Below are positions 1 to 8,277 of a stretch of DNA of 64,000 bases, piece by piece. The notes below the pieces were generated by a model. That model had not been told where the DNA came from. It was given only the letters and a program-made list of their open reading frames with translations, and did no database searches. Source of the DNA: Planctomycetota bacterium (GTDB lineage: Bacteria; Planctomycetota; Phycisphaerae; UBA1845; PWPN01); assembly GCA_022711465.1 (NCBI GenBank), contig JAKLEZ010000022.1:40625-104624 (forward strand), in the 5' to 3' direction. A program made the translations under genes and the position numbers. Numbering within the stretch: the stretch's first letter is position 1; each line of letters begins with the position of its first letter.

Positions 1-273
1 GTCGACCTTGAGATCCTTCCAGGGAAGCTGGGCGGGATCCAGGATGGAGCAGCAAGGGATCTTCTTACCAGCCACGACCACGTTCTCGCCTTGGGCACTG
101 ATATCGACCTTGGCACGCCCATGGGTTGAGTCGTACTTTAGCAAATAGGCCAGGTTTTCAGCAGGCACCACGTCATTGATGCCGACGAACTCGATGTCCT
201 TGTCGGTCAAGGCAGCTCGCATGACTAGGCGGCCGATACGGCCGAATCCATTGATTCCAACGCGCAAAGCCAT
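1..273 (-). CDS. gapA: Glyceraldehyde-3-phosphate dehydrogenase, N-terminal part (cut by window edge)
   Basis: The first 91 codons of a type I GAPDH, which oxidises glyceraldehyde-3-phosphate to 1,3-bisphosphoglycerate with NAD(P) in glycolysis. The translation begins MALRVGINGFGRIGRLVMRA, the Rossmann nucleotide-binding motif (GxGxxG at residues 9-14). It continues with NDVVPAENLAYLLKYDSTHG, which is diagnostic of the family. The catalytic Cys domain lies beyond the window. The ATG at 273 is preceded by CAGGAG with good spacing, so the start is secure. A strong promoter-like sequence lies about 105-135 nt upstream, so the gene is probably transcribed separately from the sugar-enzyme genes behind it. 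Confidence 0.95.
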   Translation of the reverse strand, partial: MALRVGINGFGRIGRLVMRAALTDKDIEFVGINDVVPAENLAYLLKYDSTHGRAKVDISAQGENVVVAGKKIPCCSILDPAQLPWKDLKVD

Positions 274-377
274 TACATCATCTCCTGCCGGTCACAAACC
301 GGTTGAACCGAGACACTGAAACACACCGCCCGCGTCAGCCGGGCGCCGGCCGTTCCCCGCGGGTTCAACGGGCGAAC

Positions 378-406
378 AGGATAAGAGGGTTGTCCGGCGG
401 GGTCAA
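378..406 (-). promoter_or_regulatory. Sigma-70-type promoter for gapA
   Basis: On the minus strand, TTGACC (401-406) and TATCCT (378-383) are separated by exactly 17 nt. This matches the -35 consensus at 5 of 6 bases and the -10 at 4 of 6. It would give a leader of roughly 100 nt before the gapA start. I see no gene in 274-521. Confidence 0.5.
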
Positions 407-521
407 GGAGCGGGACGGGATGGCCTTGCCGATTGGCCGAACCGGGAGGGCCACCTTGGGGCGGGTGAGGGGTGAGGGCGGATTGGCGGTGCCCCTGGGC
501 GTCCTGCGGCTTCGGCAGGAT

Positions 522-1478
522 TCAGGAGTCCTGCCACGCCTGGTCAATCGCCCGCTTGCACTTGCGACAGGCGTCGTAGGGGTCGGGCACCTCCCACTCG
601 TCCACCATGATCCAGCCACGAAAGCCTCCTTGCTTCAGGACGCTCAGCCCCTTGGCGCAGTCCGTTTTGCCATCACCGCAGGCGAGGTGTTTGGATGTGG
701 CTCCATCTCGAAGCGTACCGTCCGTGTCGCAGAAATGGACGTAGCCGATGCTGCTCACCCCCACACGTTGCAGTAGTTCCTCTGGTCTGCCGGTGGCCCC
801 GTTCATCTGATCGAAGTGGCTCGGGTCGTAGATGCCTTTCAAGGCCGGGTGGTCCGCCCCGTGCAAGATGCGCAGGTAGTGATCGGCCGTATTGAAGACG
901 AACACAGGTTCGATCTCGAAACAGACCAGCAGGCCGAGATCACCGGCGATCTTGCCGGCTTCGCGGAAGGTCCGAGCCAGCAGATCAATGGCCTGATCAA
1001 GAGTCTGGCCGCGTAGCCCGCCTCCCGGCCACACACCCAGGCAATCGCAGCCGATGGCCTTGGCAAGTCGGGCGCGATCGCGGAACTCGTGCAGCCATGC
1101 CTTGCGCGCCGCCTCGCTGGGGTCGAAAGCGCCGTCTGCGCCGAGTTGGATTGAGAACACGCGAAGCCCGAAGAGGTCGTAGAGCCGTTTGAGAGCACGG
1201 ATGCGATCAGTCTCATCGGCCGCTGGGTACCCGCCGCTCGGCCAATCGGCGACGAGTTCGACGCCTTCGAATCCCTGCCGCGAGGCGAAATCGAGCACTT
1301 CCCATATGGGGTAGTTCTTTCCGTACTTGCGCGTGCCGGATTGAAAGCCGTTCAATCCGACGGCGGTCTTCCATTTCGGCTCGCGGCCCGGGCCTTCGGC
1401 TTTCAGGGTGAAGGTCGATGCCGCCAAGGAGGATGCGGCCAGTCTGAGCGCGGTTCTGCGGTTGACGGGTGGGAGCAT
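522..1478 (-). CDS. Tat-exported sugar phosphate isomerase/epimerase (xylose-isomerase-like TIM barrel)
   Basis: A 318-residue protein of the AP-endonuclease-2/xylose-isomerase-like TIM-barrel superfamily, whose members isomerise or epimerise sugars with a divalent metal. The N-terminus NRRTALRLAASSLAAS is a twin-arginine signal, so export as a folded protein is likely. Visible barrel elements are GFEGVELVADW, IGCDCLGVWPGGG, LLVCFEIEPV and GIYDPSHFDQM, with a late VDEWEVPD; the acidic and His residues there are the usual metal ligands. I chose the ATG at 1478 because GGAGA precedes it and it gives a compact Tat signal. An in-frame ATG at 1526 overlaps the stop of the upstream gene (TGATG) and is an alternative. 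It is the last gene of a three-gene cassette with 1526-2488 and 2548-3858. The substrate is unknown. Confidence 0.8.
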   Translation of the reverse strand: MLPPVNRRTALRLAASSLAASTFTLKAEGPGREPKWKTAVGLNGFQSGTRKYGKNYPIWEVLDFASRQGFEGVELVADWPSGGYPAADETDRIRALKRLYDLFGLRVFSIQLGADGAFDPSEAARKAWLHEFRDRARLAKAIGCDCLGVWPGGGLRGQTLDQAIDLLARTFREAGKIAGDLGLLVCFEIEPVFVFNTADHYLRILHGADHPALKGIYDPSHFDQMNGATGRPEELLQRVGVSSIGYVHFCDTDGTLRDGATSKHLACGDGKTDCAKGLSVLKQGGFRGWIMVDEWEVPDPYDACRKCKRAIDQAWQDS

Positions 1479-1525
1479 GGCCGTGTCTCCGATATCCGGC
1501 CGGGAAGCGGCTCGGCCGGGCTTCA

Positions 1526-2488
1526 TCAGCTGAACGCTTTCCGGAGCAGATCGAGGCTCTTGGGGACGCCGGTGGCGGCATTCTCTTTACCCTCGAATTC
1601 GAGTGAGACGTAACCGCGGTAGCCGACCTTTCGGAAGATGCCAGCCACCCGGGCGTAGTCGATATCGAGCGTGTACCATTCGCCAGCGCCGAAGTAGGTT
1701 TTGGCCTGAACGAGGACAGCGTGCGGGGCGATCATCTCCAGTTGCTCATAGGTGTTGTCCAGGAAGTTGCCGGTGTCGGGCAGGAGCTTGAGCCAAGGCG
1801 AGCGGACTGCGGTGTAGATCCGCATCAGCCCGGCGGCGGTCCGGCCGATGCCCCAGTGATTCTCCAAGGCCATGCACACGCCGCATTCCTCGGCCTTGGG
1901 AAGGCACTCCCCGATGGCATCAATCACCCACTTGAAGGCCTCATCCTCGGTATGGCCAGGTAGGATCGGTTCGATTCCCTTGTTGGCCATCAGGTCGTCG
2001 AAGGACTTGATCGTTCCCCACCGCCCGGTGTTGAGCCGCATCGTAGGAATGCCCAGCTTGTAAGCGAGCTCGATGCAGTGCCGAGTATGCTCGATCTGCT
2101 GCTTGCGGACTGACGGATAGGGAGACACGAAGCCCTGGTGAATCGAGAAACCCATCAGATCCAGTCCGTTGACGAACGCGCGGTGCTTGAGGTCCTGCAA
2201 GTACGCGTTCGATTCGCCGCTCATCTGACGATGGAGGATCTCGACGCCGTCGAAGCCCATTTCCGCGGCTCGTTCGATGCAGTCGGCCACTTCGACCTTC
2301 TGGTCGGTGAAGTGCCAGAACGAGTACGTCGAGACTCCAATCCGCAGGCGGCGGCTCGCAGCACGGGTCCCAGCTGCATCTTGCGCTACTGCCGGCGAGG
2401 TTCCGGTCCCCATGGAGAGCAGGCCGGCTGCCGACAGAGCTCCCGCTGCTTGTCCAATGACTTCTCTGCGTGTTGATTTCATGGCCAC
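1526..2488 (-). CDS. Tat-exported sugar phosphate isomerase/epimerase (TIM barrel)
   Basis: A 320-residue TIM-barrel protein of the same superfamily as its downstream neighbour but clearly diverged from it. STRREVIGQAAGALSAAG is a Tat signal with a probable cleavage site at AVAQ-DA. Family landmarks include IGVSTYSFW, MGFDGVEILH, a CMALENHWG metal-ligand strand, LLPDTGNF and GYVSLEFEG. The start is GTG at 2488, with GAGG six nt upstream; an ATG two codons in (2482) is possible. It lies 59 nt after the Gfo/Idh gene, and its stop touches the next reading frame, so co-transcription is likely. A role in processing an oxidised sugar made by the Gfo/Idh enzyme is inference. Confidence 0.8.
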   Translation of the reverse strand: MAMKSTRREVIGQAAGALSAAGLLSMGTGTSPAVAQDAAGTRAASRRLRIGVSTYSFWHFTDQKVEVADCIERAAEMGFDGVEILHRQMSGESNAYLQDLKHRAFVNGLDLMGFSIHQGFVSPYPSVRKQQIEHTRHCIELAYKLGIPTMRLNTGRWGTIKSFDDLMANKGIEPILPGHTEDEAFKWVIDAIGECLPKAEECGVCMALENHWGIGRTAAGLMRIYTAVRSPWLKLLPDTGNFLDNTYEQLEMIAPHAVLVQAKTYFGAGEWYTLDIDYARVAGIFRKVGYRGYVSLEFEGKENAATGVPKSLDLLRKAFS

Positions 2489-2547
2489 AATCTACCTCAT
2501 TGCCACGGATGCGCGAAGACCATGGTCGACTGGCCGCGGCTGGCCTC

Positions 2548-3858
2548 TCAGGGTTTCCAGCCTTGGCGATACGGCATATCCAGCAACTCGTTCAATTCCG
2601 GCGCGTTGATGATCTTCATGTTCGTCGGATCCCACTCGATGCGCTTGCCGGTGCGGACCGGGATATTGCCAAGCAGCACCGCCTCGGTCATCAGGCCGGC
2701 TCGCCCGAAATGGCTCATGTAGTCAAGACCGAGGTCGCCGTTCTTACAGTTGCGGATCCACTCCTCGTGATGTCCGGGCGAATCGGGCAGTGTTTTTGGC
2801 GGCGGCGTGTACCCCGCGAAGTCCTTCTCCGGCAGCAGGGAGGGTTGGTAGCGCCCGTTGATGCGCATGCGGCCCTTGTCACCCACAAAGACCACGCCAT
2901 TATCTCCCGGCGATTGGCCGTCGAGCACATCGCCCGTAGGTTTCTGGCCGCCGTCGTACCAGAACACCGTGACTGGCCCACGGCCGTGGCGGGCTGGGAA
3001 CTGCCACTTGATTCGACTCCAGGCGGGGAAACTCTCCTTGTGATGTTCGGATGTCTCGGCCTCGATACTCGTTGGATCGCGCAGCCCCAGGCCCCAGAAC
3101 ATGGTGTTGCAGGAGTGGCAAGCGATATCACCCAGCGCGCCCGTTCCGAAGTCGAACCAGCCGCGCCAGACGGCAGGCAGGTAGGTGGGGTGATACGGCC
3201 GGGCTGGGGCGACACCTAGCCAGAGGTCCCAATGCAGCGTTTTGGGCACAGGTGGCGTGTCGGTGGGGCGGTCGAGCGCGTTTCGCCAATAGCTGCCTGG
3301 CCGGTCGGTCCAGACATGGACCTCGCGCACTTCGCCAATCGCTTTCGCGCGCAACAGTTCCACCGTCTGACGGGAGCCGGCGAGAGCGTTGCCCCCATTG
3401 CCCATCTGGGTCACGACCTTGTACTTGGCGGCCGCCTGGGCAACCCGTCGGGCCTCCGCCACCGTGTGCGTCAGGGGCTTTTCGCAGTAGACGTGCTTGC
3501 CGAGCTGCATTGCTGCCAGGGTCATGATGGCGTGCATATGATCGGGCGTGCTGATGACGACGGCGTCGATCTGCTTGTGCATCCTGTCGAACATCTGCCG
3601 GTAGTCAGCGAATTTCGGAACGTCTGGCATTGCCTTGAACGCACCGCCCGCGTGAGCCTCGTCCACGTCGCACAGCGCCACGATGTTCTCGCCGCGCATG
3701 GCCGTGAAATTGTCCCATCCGCGGCCGCCGACGCCGATCAGGGCGACGTTGAGCTTGTCGCCGCTCGGACCGGCACGAGCCCTCCTGGCCCTACCCACCG
3801 CCCACAGGCCGATTCCCAGCTCTCCGAGGAAGACCCTCCGCGTGCTCTTGTTTCTCAT
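2548..3858 (-). CDS. Tat-exported Gfo/Idh/MocA family oxidoreductase
   Basis: A 436-residue NAD(P)-dependent sugar/polyol dehydrogenase-like protein. The N-terminus (KSTRRVFLGELGIG) carries a Tat signal, fitting a folded, cofactor-loaded protein sent outside the cytoplasm. The Rossmann fold follows (VALIGVGGRG, residues 38-47), then STPDHMHA and the catalytic EKP signature at 126-128, with the GFO_IDH_MocA C-terminal domain beyond (WDLWLGVAP, WRGWFDFGTGALGDIACH). The ATG at 3858 follows AGGAGAAGG; longer in-frame extensions upstream look non-coding. It is the first gene of the cassette with two Tat-exported TIM-barrel isomerases. Planctomycetes carry many paralogues, so the substrate cannot be assigned. 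Confidence 0.9.
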   Translation of the reverse strand: MRNKSTRRVFLGELGIGLWAVGRARRARAGPSGDKLNVALIGVGGRGWDNFTAMRGENIVALCDVDEAHAGGAFKAMPDVPKFADYRQMFDRMHKQIDAVVISTPDHMHAIMTLAAMQLGKHVYCEKPLTHTVAEARRVAQAAAKYKVVTQMGNGGNALAGSRQTVELLRAKAIGEVREVHVWTDRPGSYWRNALDRPTDTPPVPKTLHWDLWLGVAPARPYHPTYLPAVWRGWFDFGTGALGDIACHSCNTMFWGLGLRDPTSIEAETSEHHKESFPAWSRIKWQFPARHGRGPVTVFWYDGGQKPTGDVLDGQSPGDNGVVFVGDKGRMRINGRYQPSLLPEKDFAGYTPPPKTLPDSPGHHEEWIRNCKNGDLGLDYMSHFGRAGLMTEAVLLGNIPVRTGKRIEWDPTNMKIINAPELNELLDMPYRQGWKP

Positions 3859-3947
3859 GGTCCTTCTCCTGTTTCGCCGTGCCCATGAGTCTACCGCAGG
3901 TATCGCTGAAAGGAAACGACCCGCTCTGGAGGTCGTGGGGGCGGGTG

Positions 3948-3985
3948 AATAAAAAGAGAGACCTCCGGCGGTCCGGAGGCCTCTC
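3948..3985 (-). terminator. Intrinsic terminator of the hydrogenase-MCP operon
   Basis: The arms at 3956-3968 and 3973-3985 form a 13-bp stem with one mismatch and a 4-nt loop. On the minus strand the stem is followed at once by TTTTTATT. It lies about 85 nt beyond the MCP stop and upstream of the Gfo/Idh gene, so it separates the two transcripts. It is the clearest terminator in the window. Confidence 0.85.
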
Positions 3986-4069
3986 TGGTCCATCCTGGGG
4001 GTTGTGGTCTGGCACCGCCACGACCTTGCCGGCGTGATGCCGGGCGGACGTCGTGCAGGTGATGTCGAA

Positions 4070-5761
4070 CTACACCTTGAATCGGCCGACAAGGGCTTGC
4101 AGTTGGTCGGCCAGAGTGGCAAGCTCCTGGCCGGCAGTCTGAGTCTGGGCGGCGCCCTCGGCGGTCTGCCGGGCCGCGGTGTCCACGCCGGTCATGTTCT
4201 TGGAGATCTCCCGGCTTGCGGTGGCCGATTGATTCACGCCTTCCGAGACCGTCGTTGACGCATTGGCCGTCTGGGCCACGTTCTGGGCGATCTCCTTGGT
4301 GGTGATGGATTGCTCTTCCACCGCGGAGGCGATCGTTCGGGACACTTCGTTCACCTTGTGAATGACCTGGGTGATCTCGCCGATAGACTGGACCGCCCCG
4401 CCGGTCGAACTCTGAATGGCTTCGATGCGCCTGCGGATGTCCTCGGTGGCCTCGGCGGTCTGCTTGGCCAGTTCCTTCACCTCGGTGGCAACGACCGCGA
4501 AGCCCTTGCCTGCGTCGCCGGCCCGAGCAGCCTCGATGGTTGCGTTGAGGGCCAACAGGTTGGTCTGCTCCGCGATATCCTGGATGACTCCAATGACCTT
4601 GCCGATCTCGTCGGCGGCCGAACCGAGCTGACTGATGTTCTGATTGCTGGTGCTGGCCAACTTGGCGGCATTCTCCGCGATGTTCGCGGCCTGCTCGGCA
4701 TTGCGGGCAACCTCCGCGATGCTGGCGGTCATTTCCTCCACTGCTGCGGCGACGGTCTTGACGTTGGCGGACATCTGTTCGCTGGAGCCCGCAATCGTGC
4801 TCATGTTGGCGGACATCTCCTCGGCGGCGGCGGCGACCGTGGTCGACTGAGCCGTTGTCTCCTCGGCCCCGCTGGCAAGGGTGTCGGCGACGGCCGTCAA
4901 GGCGGACGATGACTTGGCCAGCGTCTGAGCATGGTCGCGTATGCCCTCGACCGTGCGCCTGAGTGTGTCGGACGTGGTGTCCAGAGCCCGGCCCAGATCG
5001 GCGATCTCGTCGTTGCCCGAGATCTCCACCCGCTTGGTGAAGTCGCCCTGGGACATCTCCTGAAGGACCGACACGGCGTTCCGCACCGGCCGGGCGATTC
5101 GTCGGGACACGACCAGCGCGCTGATTACTACCAGCGCCGCGGCCACCAGGCTGACGCCGACCACCACGGTTGCCACCTTGCGGGAACCGCTCGCAAAGAG
5201 ACTCCTGGCGTCGGCCTGCATCTTCTTGACGCCATCCTTGGAGAACTCCAGGTGCAGAACGCCGTACACGTCACCGACCTTCCATTCCGGGTGGAGACGG
5301 CGCATATCGTTGTCGATTTTGAGGGGCTGGTAGTAAGAAAACGCAGCGTCGCTGTCGACCAGGATTGCCTCGCTGGTCTTCTTGGCCTGCTCGAATAGAG
5401 CGGCGCCCAAGGCTTGACCCACGCGCTGGGGATCCGATGAGAGCTCGGTCTTGCCTTCCTTGTTGAAGAAGGAGAAGGCCCGGATCTCCGTCAGCTGTTT
5501 CTGCTGCTCGGCGAACATCGTGAACAGCTTGTACTCCCCGCGCTGCAGGGACCCTTCGACGGCGTTCTTGACCTCGAGCAGTACGTCCTTGCCGTCACGG
5601 TGTTTCATGTCCTCCACCGACTTCTCGATGGCCGCCAACGTGCGGTCGACGTTTCGAGAGTAGAGGACGTGCTGAATCACCATCAGCGTGAAGGTGGAGA
5701 GCACGAACACGGCCAAGATGATGCCGCAGATCTTCTTGCCAAGTGTCAGTCGCATGTTCAT
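4070..5761 (-). CDS. Methyl-accepting chemotaxis protein, third gene of a hydrogenase operon
   Basis: A 563-residue transmembrane chemoreceptor. Membrane segments lie at about 11-31 and 196-218, enclosing a periplasmic sensor of about 160 residues. This contains a single-cache-like stretch (RAFSFFNKEGKTELSS, later GDVYGVLHLEFSKDG). A HAMP domain (about 219-272) precedes the long MCP coiled coil. The conserved hairpin tip, DIAEQTNLLALNATIEAARA (395-414), would contact CheA/CheW. The protein ends GRFKV and has no CheR/CheB-tethering pentapeptide. Its ATG overlaps the TGA of the hydrogenase small subunit (ATGA) and also has its own GGGAG site. With the terminator downstream, it is the distal gene of the hydrogenase operon. 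Sensing redox change or a product of H2 oxidation is inference; the ligand is unknown. Confidence 0.93.
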   Translation of the reverse strand: MNMRLTLGKKICGIILAVFVLSTFTLMVIQHVLYSRNVDRTLAAIEKSVEDMKHRDGKDVLLEVKNAVEGSLQRGEYKLFTMFAEQQKQLTEIRAFSFFNKEGKTELSSDPQRVGQALGAALFEQAKKTSEAILVDSDAAFSYYQPLKIDNDMRRLHPEWKVGDVYGVLHLEFSKDGVKKMQADARSLFASGSRKVATVVVGVSLVAAALVVISALVVSRRIARPVRNAVSVLQEMSQGDFTKRVEISGNDEIADLGRALDTTSDTLRRTVEGIRDHAQTLAKSSSALTAVADTLASGAEETTAQSTTVAAAAEEMSANMSTIAGSSEQMSANVKTVAAAVEEMTASIAEVARNAEQAANIAENAAKLASTSNQNISQLGSAADEIGKVIGVIQDIAEQTNLLALNATIEAARAGDAGKGFAVVATEVKELAKQTAEATEDIRRRIEAIQSSTGGAVQSIGEITQVIHKVNEVSRTIASAVEEQSITTKEIAQNVAQTANASTTVSEGVNQSATASREISKNMTGVDTAARQTAEGAAQTQTAGQELATLADQLQALVGRFKV

Positions 5762-6720
5762 TGTAACTTGCTCCCTCTATCCTGTTCCGCGTACGCAACT
5801 GCGTGGACTTGCTCACCCTTGCGGTAGAATGGGAAGTCCCGCCTCTTGGCGAACTCCTTGCTCGTGCAGCCCAGGCAGGGCGAGCCCGCCCGGATGCACC
5901 AGTTCACGCCGCCGTTCCACTGCCGTTGCGGGCAGTTGGTGTGGCTGAGGGGACCCAGGCAACCCAGCTTGAACAGGCATCCTGGATCTCCGAACTTCTC
6001 CGCATACTCGTGCTTCTGCCAGTAGTGGAACCGCGGGCAGTTGTCGTGGACCGAGTGGCCGTAAAACAGTGCGGGGGTCAGTAGCTCTGGATCGAGTTCG
6101 GGAAGCCCCTTAGCCAGCACGTAGGCCAGAGTCCCGACCAGTTCCTCCGGATGCATGGGGCAACCCGGGCAGTTGATCAGTCGGCCCTTCGTCGGAATCC
6201 CTTCCTTGTCCATGAACTCCTTCAGGCTGCCGGCCCCGGTGGGATTGCCCTCGGCAGCCGGGATGCCACCGAAGGCCGCGCACGTGCCGGCAGCAATGAT
6301 CGCTTTCGCATTGCGGCAGGCGGTCTGCAGGATGGTTGTCAGGGGGATGCCGTTGACCTTGCAGGCTTTCGGCATTTTCAGCGGTATCGCGCCCTCCAGA
6401 ACCAGGTAGTATCCGCCGGCACCGATGACCTTGTCGACCACCCCACTGGCGACCTTGCCCTCGGCGGCCGACAGGGTGGAATGATAGGCCATCGACAACA
6501 CGTCGGTGAGCAAATCCAGCGGCCCGGGATCCGTGCTGTTCAGCAACGAAACCGAGCAGCCGGTGCAGTTCATGCCCTGAAGCCAGAGAACTCTTGCCTC
6601 TTGCGTGACAAGCTTCTCCAGCCCCGCGGCTATCGCTCGTCCGTACTGGCGATCCAGACCGAAACCGGCGGCCAGGGCGGCACCTAATCGAAGAATGCTT
6701 CTTCGTGAATATTGGCGCAT
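5758..6720 (-). CDS. Periplasmic [NiFe]-hydrogenase small subunit
   Basis: A 320-residue electron-transfer subunit of a group 1-like [NiFe]-hydrogenase. SRRSILRLGAALAAG is a Tat signal, so the enzyme would be exported with its partner. Iron-sulphur ligands are visible: proximal cluster C52, C55, C147 and C187; distal H225, C228, C248 and C254; medial-region C263, C275, C282 and C285. The proximal motif is CTGC, not the CTCC of six-Cys oxygen-tolerant enzymes. C184 is an additional Cys beside C187. The protein ends EQDRGSKLQ with no C-terminal membrane helix, so it is probably soluble. It lies 12 nt after the large-subunit gene, the reverse of the usual small-then-large order. Its stop codon overlaps the MCP start. 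Confidence 0.95.
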   Translation of the reverse strand: MRQYSRRSILRLGAALAAGFGLDRQYGRAIAAGLEKLVTQEARVLWLQGMNCTGCSVSLLNSTDPGPLDLLTDVLSMAYHSTLSAAEGKVASGVVDKVIGAGGYYLVLEGAIPLKMPKACKVNGIPLTTILQTACRNAKAIIAAGTCAAFGGIPAAEGNPTGAGSLKEFMDKEGIPTKGRLINCPGCPMHPEELVGTLAYVLAKGLPELDPELLTPALFYGHSVHDNCPRFHYWQKHEYAEKFGDPGCLFKLGCLGPLSHTNCPQRQWNGGVNWCIRAGSPCLGCTSKEFAKRRDFPFYRKGEQVHAVAYAEQDRGSKLQ

Positions 6721-6732
6721 GTCAGGGATCTC

Positions 6733-8277
6733 CTAATGAACAGCACACGCAAGGCACGGATCAAAGGAGCGAACGATGCGGCCGAGCTCGATCGGCTGCG
6801 CGGGATCCTCGATGAACGTTCCCGCCAGAGCTTGCTCCACCGGCCCTGGTTGACCTCGATCGTCGCGTGGCGAGCAATTCCAGGTTGTCGGCACCACGGA
6901 CTGGTAGCGCTTGACCTTGTAGTCCTCGATGGTGATCCAGTGGCCCAGGGCGCCACGGGGTGCCTCGGTGAGGCCATACCCCGAGCCGCTCTTGGGAATC
7001 TTGAAATCGCTCGCCGGCGGGCCGTCGATCTCGATCTCACTCAGCCATTTCATGCATTGGTCGGCAACCCAGACAGTCTCCAGGCCTCGGGCGAGATGGC
7101 GGCCCATGACAGAGGCCATCTTCTCCAGCGGCAAATCCAGTGAAGTGAGGACCGCATCAAGCTCCTTCTTGACCCAGGCGGCCCCCGCGTCATGGTAGTT
7201 CGTCAGCACCCGGGCCAAGGGACCTACCTCCAAGGGACGGCCGGCATAGCGCGGAGCCTTGATCCAGCTGTAAGCGCCCGGCTTGTCCGGCGCAGCGTTT
7301 GCTTCGCCCTTGTCAGGGTGCAGACCGGAAGGCTGGGCATACCAGGAACTGGCCACGTCCTCGGCGACCTTGCTGACGTCCAGCGGCGCCCATTTTCCGT
7401 CGATCACCGTGCCGGGCCGGAAGAACTGATTCTCCGGCGTATTCGCGTCATCCATCGGAAACGCGCCGAAGCACAGGAAACTGCCGCAACCGCGGCCAAT
7501 GTCGAAGTACGCCTTGAACGTCTTTGCGACGGCCAGCACATCCGGCAAGTAGACGTCCTTGATGAAAGCGGTCGCTTCGAGGAGCCGCGTACGGTATGCG
7601 AGCACGCGCTCGATCGTGGGAACCTGGGTGCAGCCGCCGGGTACGATCGCGGTGGAGTGCGGCAGGTGGGCTCCGAAGATGGCCCCCATCTCATCGCAAG
7701 TGCGGCGGACTTCCAGAGCGCGGACGTAATGGCTCAGAAGAGTCATGTTGACATCCAGGTCCTGGACGTAATCGCGTTCGTATCTGGGAAGGAAGGGGGC
7801 GGCGGGGAGGATATCCTTGCGGGCGACCGCCTGCTCAACCCATGACTTCAGCTTGTTGAGCAGTTTGTCCGTGCCCGCGTATTGCAGTATCGCCTTGATG
7901 TCCACGAAATCTAGCGCCGCGAGATGGTAGAAATGGAGGACATGGGAATGGAGGTGGTTCGCCGCCAGAATGAGATTCTGCAGCAACCGGCCATTGTGCG
8001 TCGGCTTGAGCTGGTAGGCCATCTCCTGAGCTCGGATCGACGCAATGCCGTGCGAGATCGGACAGACGCCGCAGGTCCGCTGCATGATCTGCTGGGCATC
8101 AAGGGGGTCGCGGCCTTCGATGATCTTCTCAAGGCCGCGGAACATCTCCCCTTCACACTTGGCCTCCTTCACGCGGAAGCCCTTTTTGCCTCCGGCTTCC
8201 GCCTCTTCCGTTTCGGCGTGAACGGCAAGGTGTCCTTCAATGCGGGTCAAGGGGTTGATGGTGAGTTCGTTGCTCAT
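6733..8277 (-). CDS. Periplasmic [NiFe]-hydrogenase large subunit lacking a C-terminal extension
   Basis: A 514-residue catalytic subunit that binds the NiFe(CN)2CO site. The N-terminal ligand motif is RTCGVCPISHG (C69, C72) and the C-terminal one is DPCLACAVH (C508, C511). It begins with the family motif INPLTRIEGHLAV. Group 1 precursors normally carry about 15 or more residues after the final His, which an endopeptidase removes. Here TAG directly follows the codon for H514, so no such processing is needed. The ATG at 8277 has GGAG at good spacing. It has no signal of its own and would be co-exported by the small subunit. It is the first gene of the operon. Its electron acceptor is not encoded nearby. 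Confidence 0.95.
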   Translation of the reverse strand: MSNELTINPLTRIEGHLAVHAETEEAEAGGKKGFRVKEAKCEGEMFRGLEKIIEGRDPLDAQQIMQRTCGVCPISHGIASIRAQEMAYQLKPTHNGRLLQNLILAANHLHSHVLHFYHLAALDFVDIKAILQYAGTDKLLNKLKSWVEQAVARKDILPAAPFLPRYERDYVQDLDVNMTLLSHYVRALEVRRTCDEMGAIFGAHLPHSTAIVPGGCTQVPTIERVLAYRTRLLEATAFIKDVYLPDVLAVAKTFKAYFDIGRGCGSFLCFGAFPMDDANTPENQFFRPGTVIDGKWAPLDVSKVAEDVASSWYAQPSGLHPDKGEANAAPDKPGAYSWIKAPRYAGRPLEVGPLARVLTNYHDAGAAWVKKELDAVLTSLDLPLEKMASVMGRHLARGLETVWVADQCMKWLSEIEIDGPPASDFKIPKSGSGYGLTEAPRGALGHWITIEDYKVKRYQSVVPTTWNCSPRDDRGQPGPVEQALAGTFIEDPAQPIELGRIVRSFDPCLACAVH

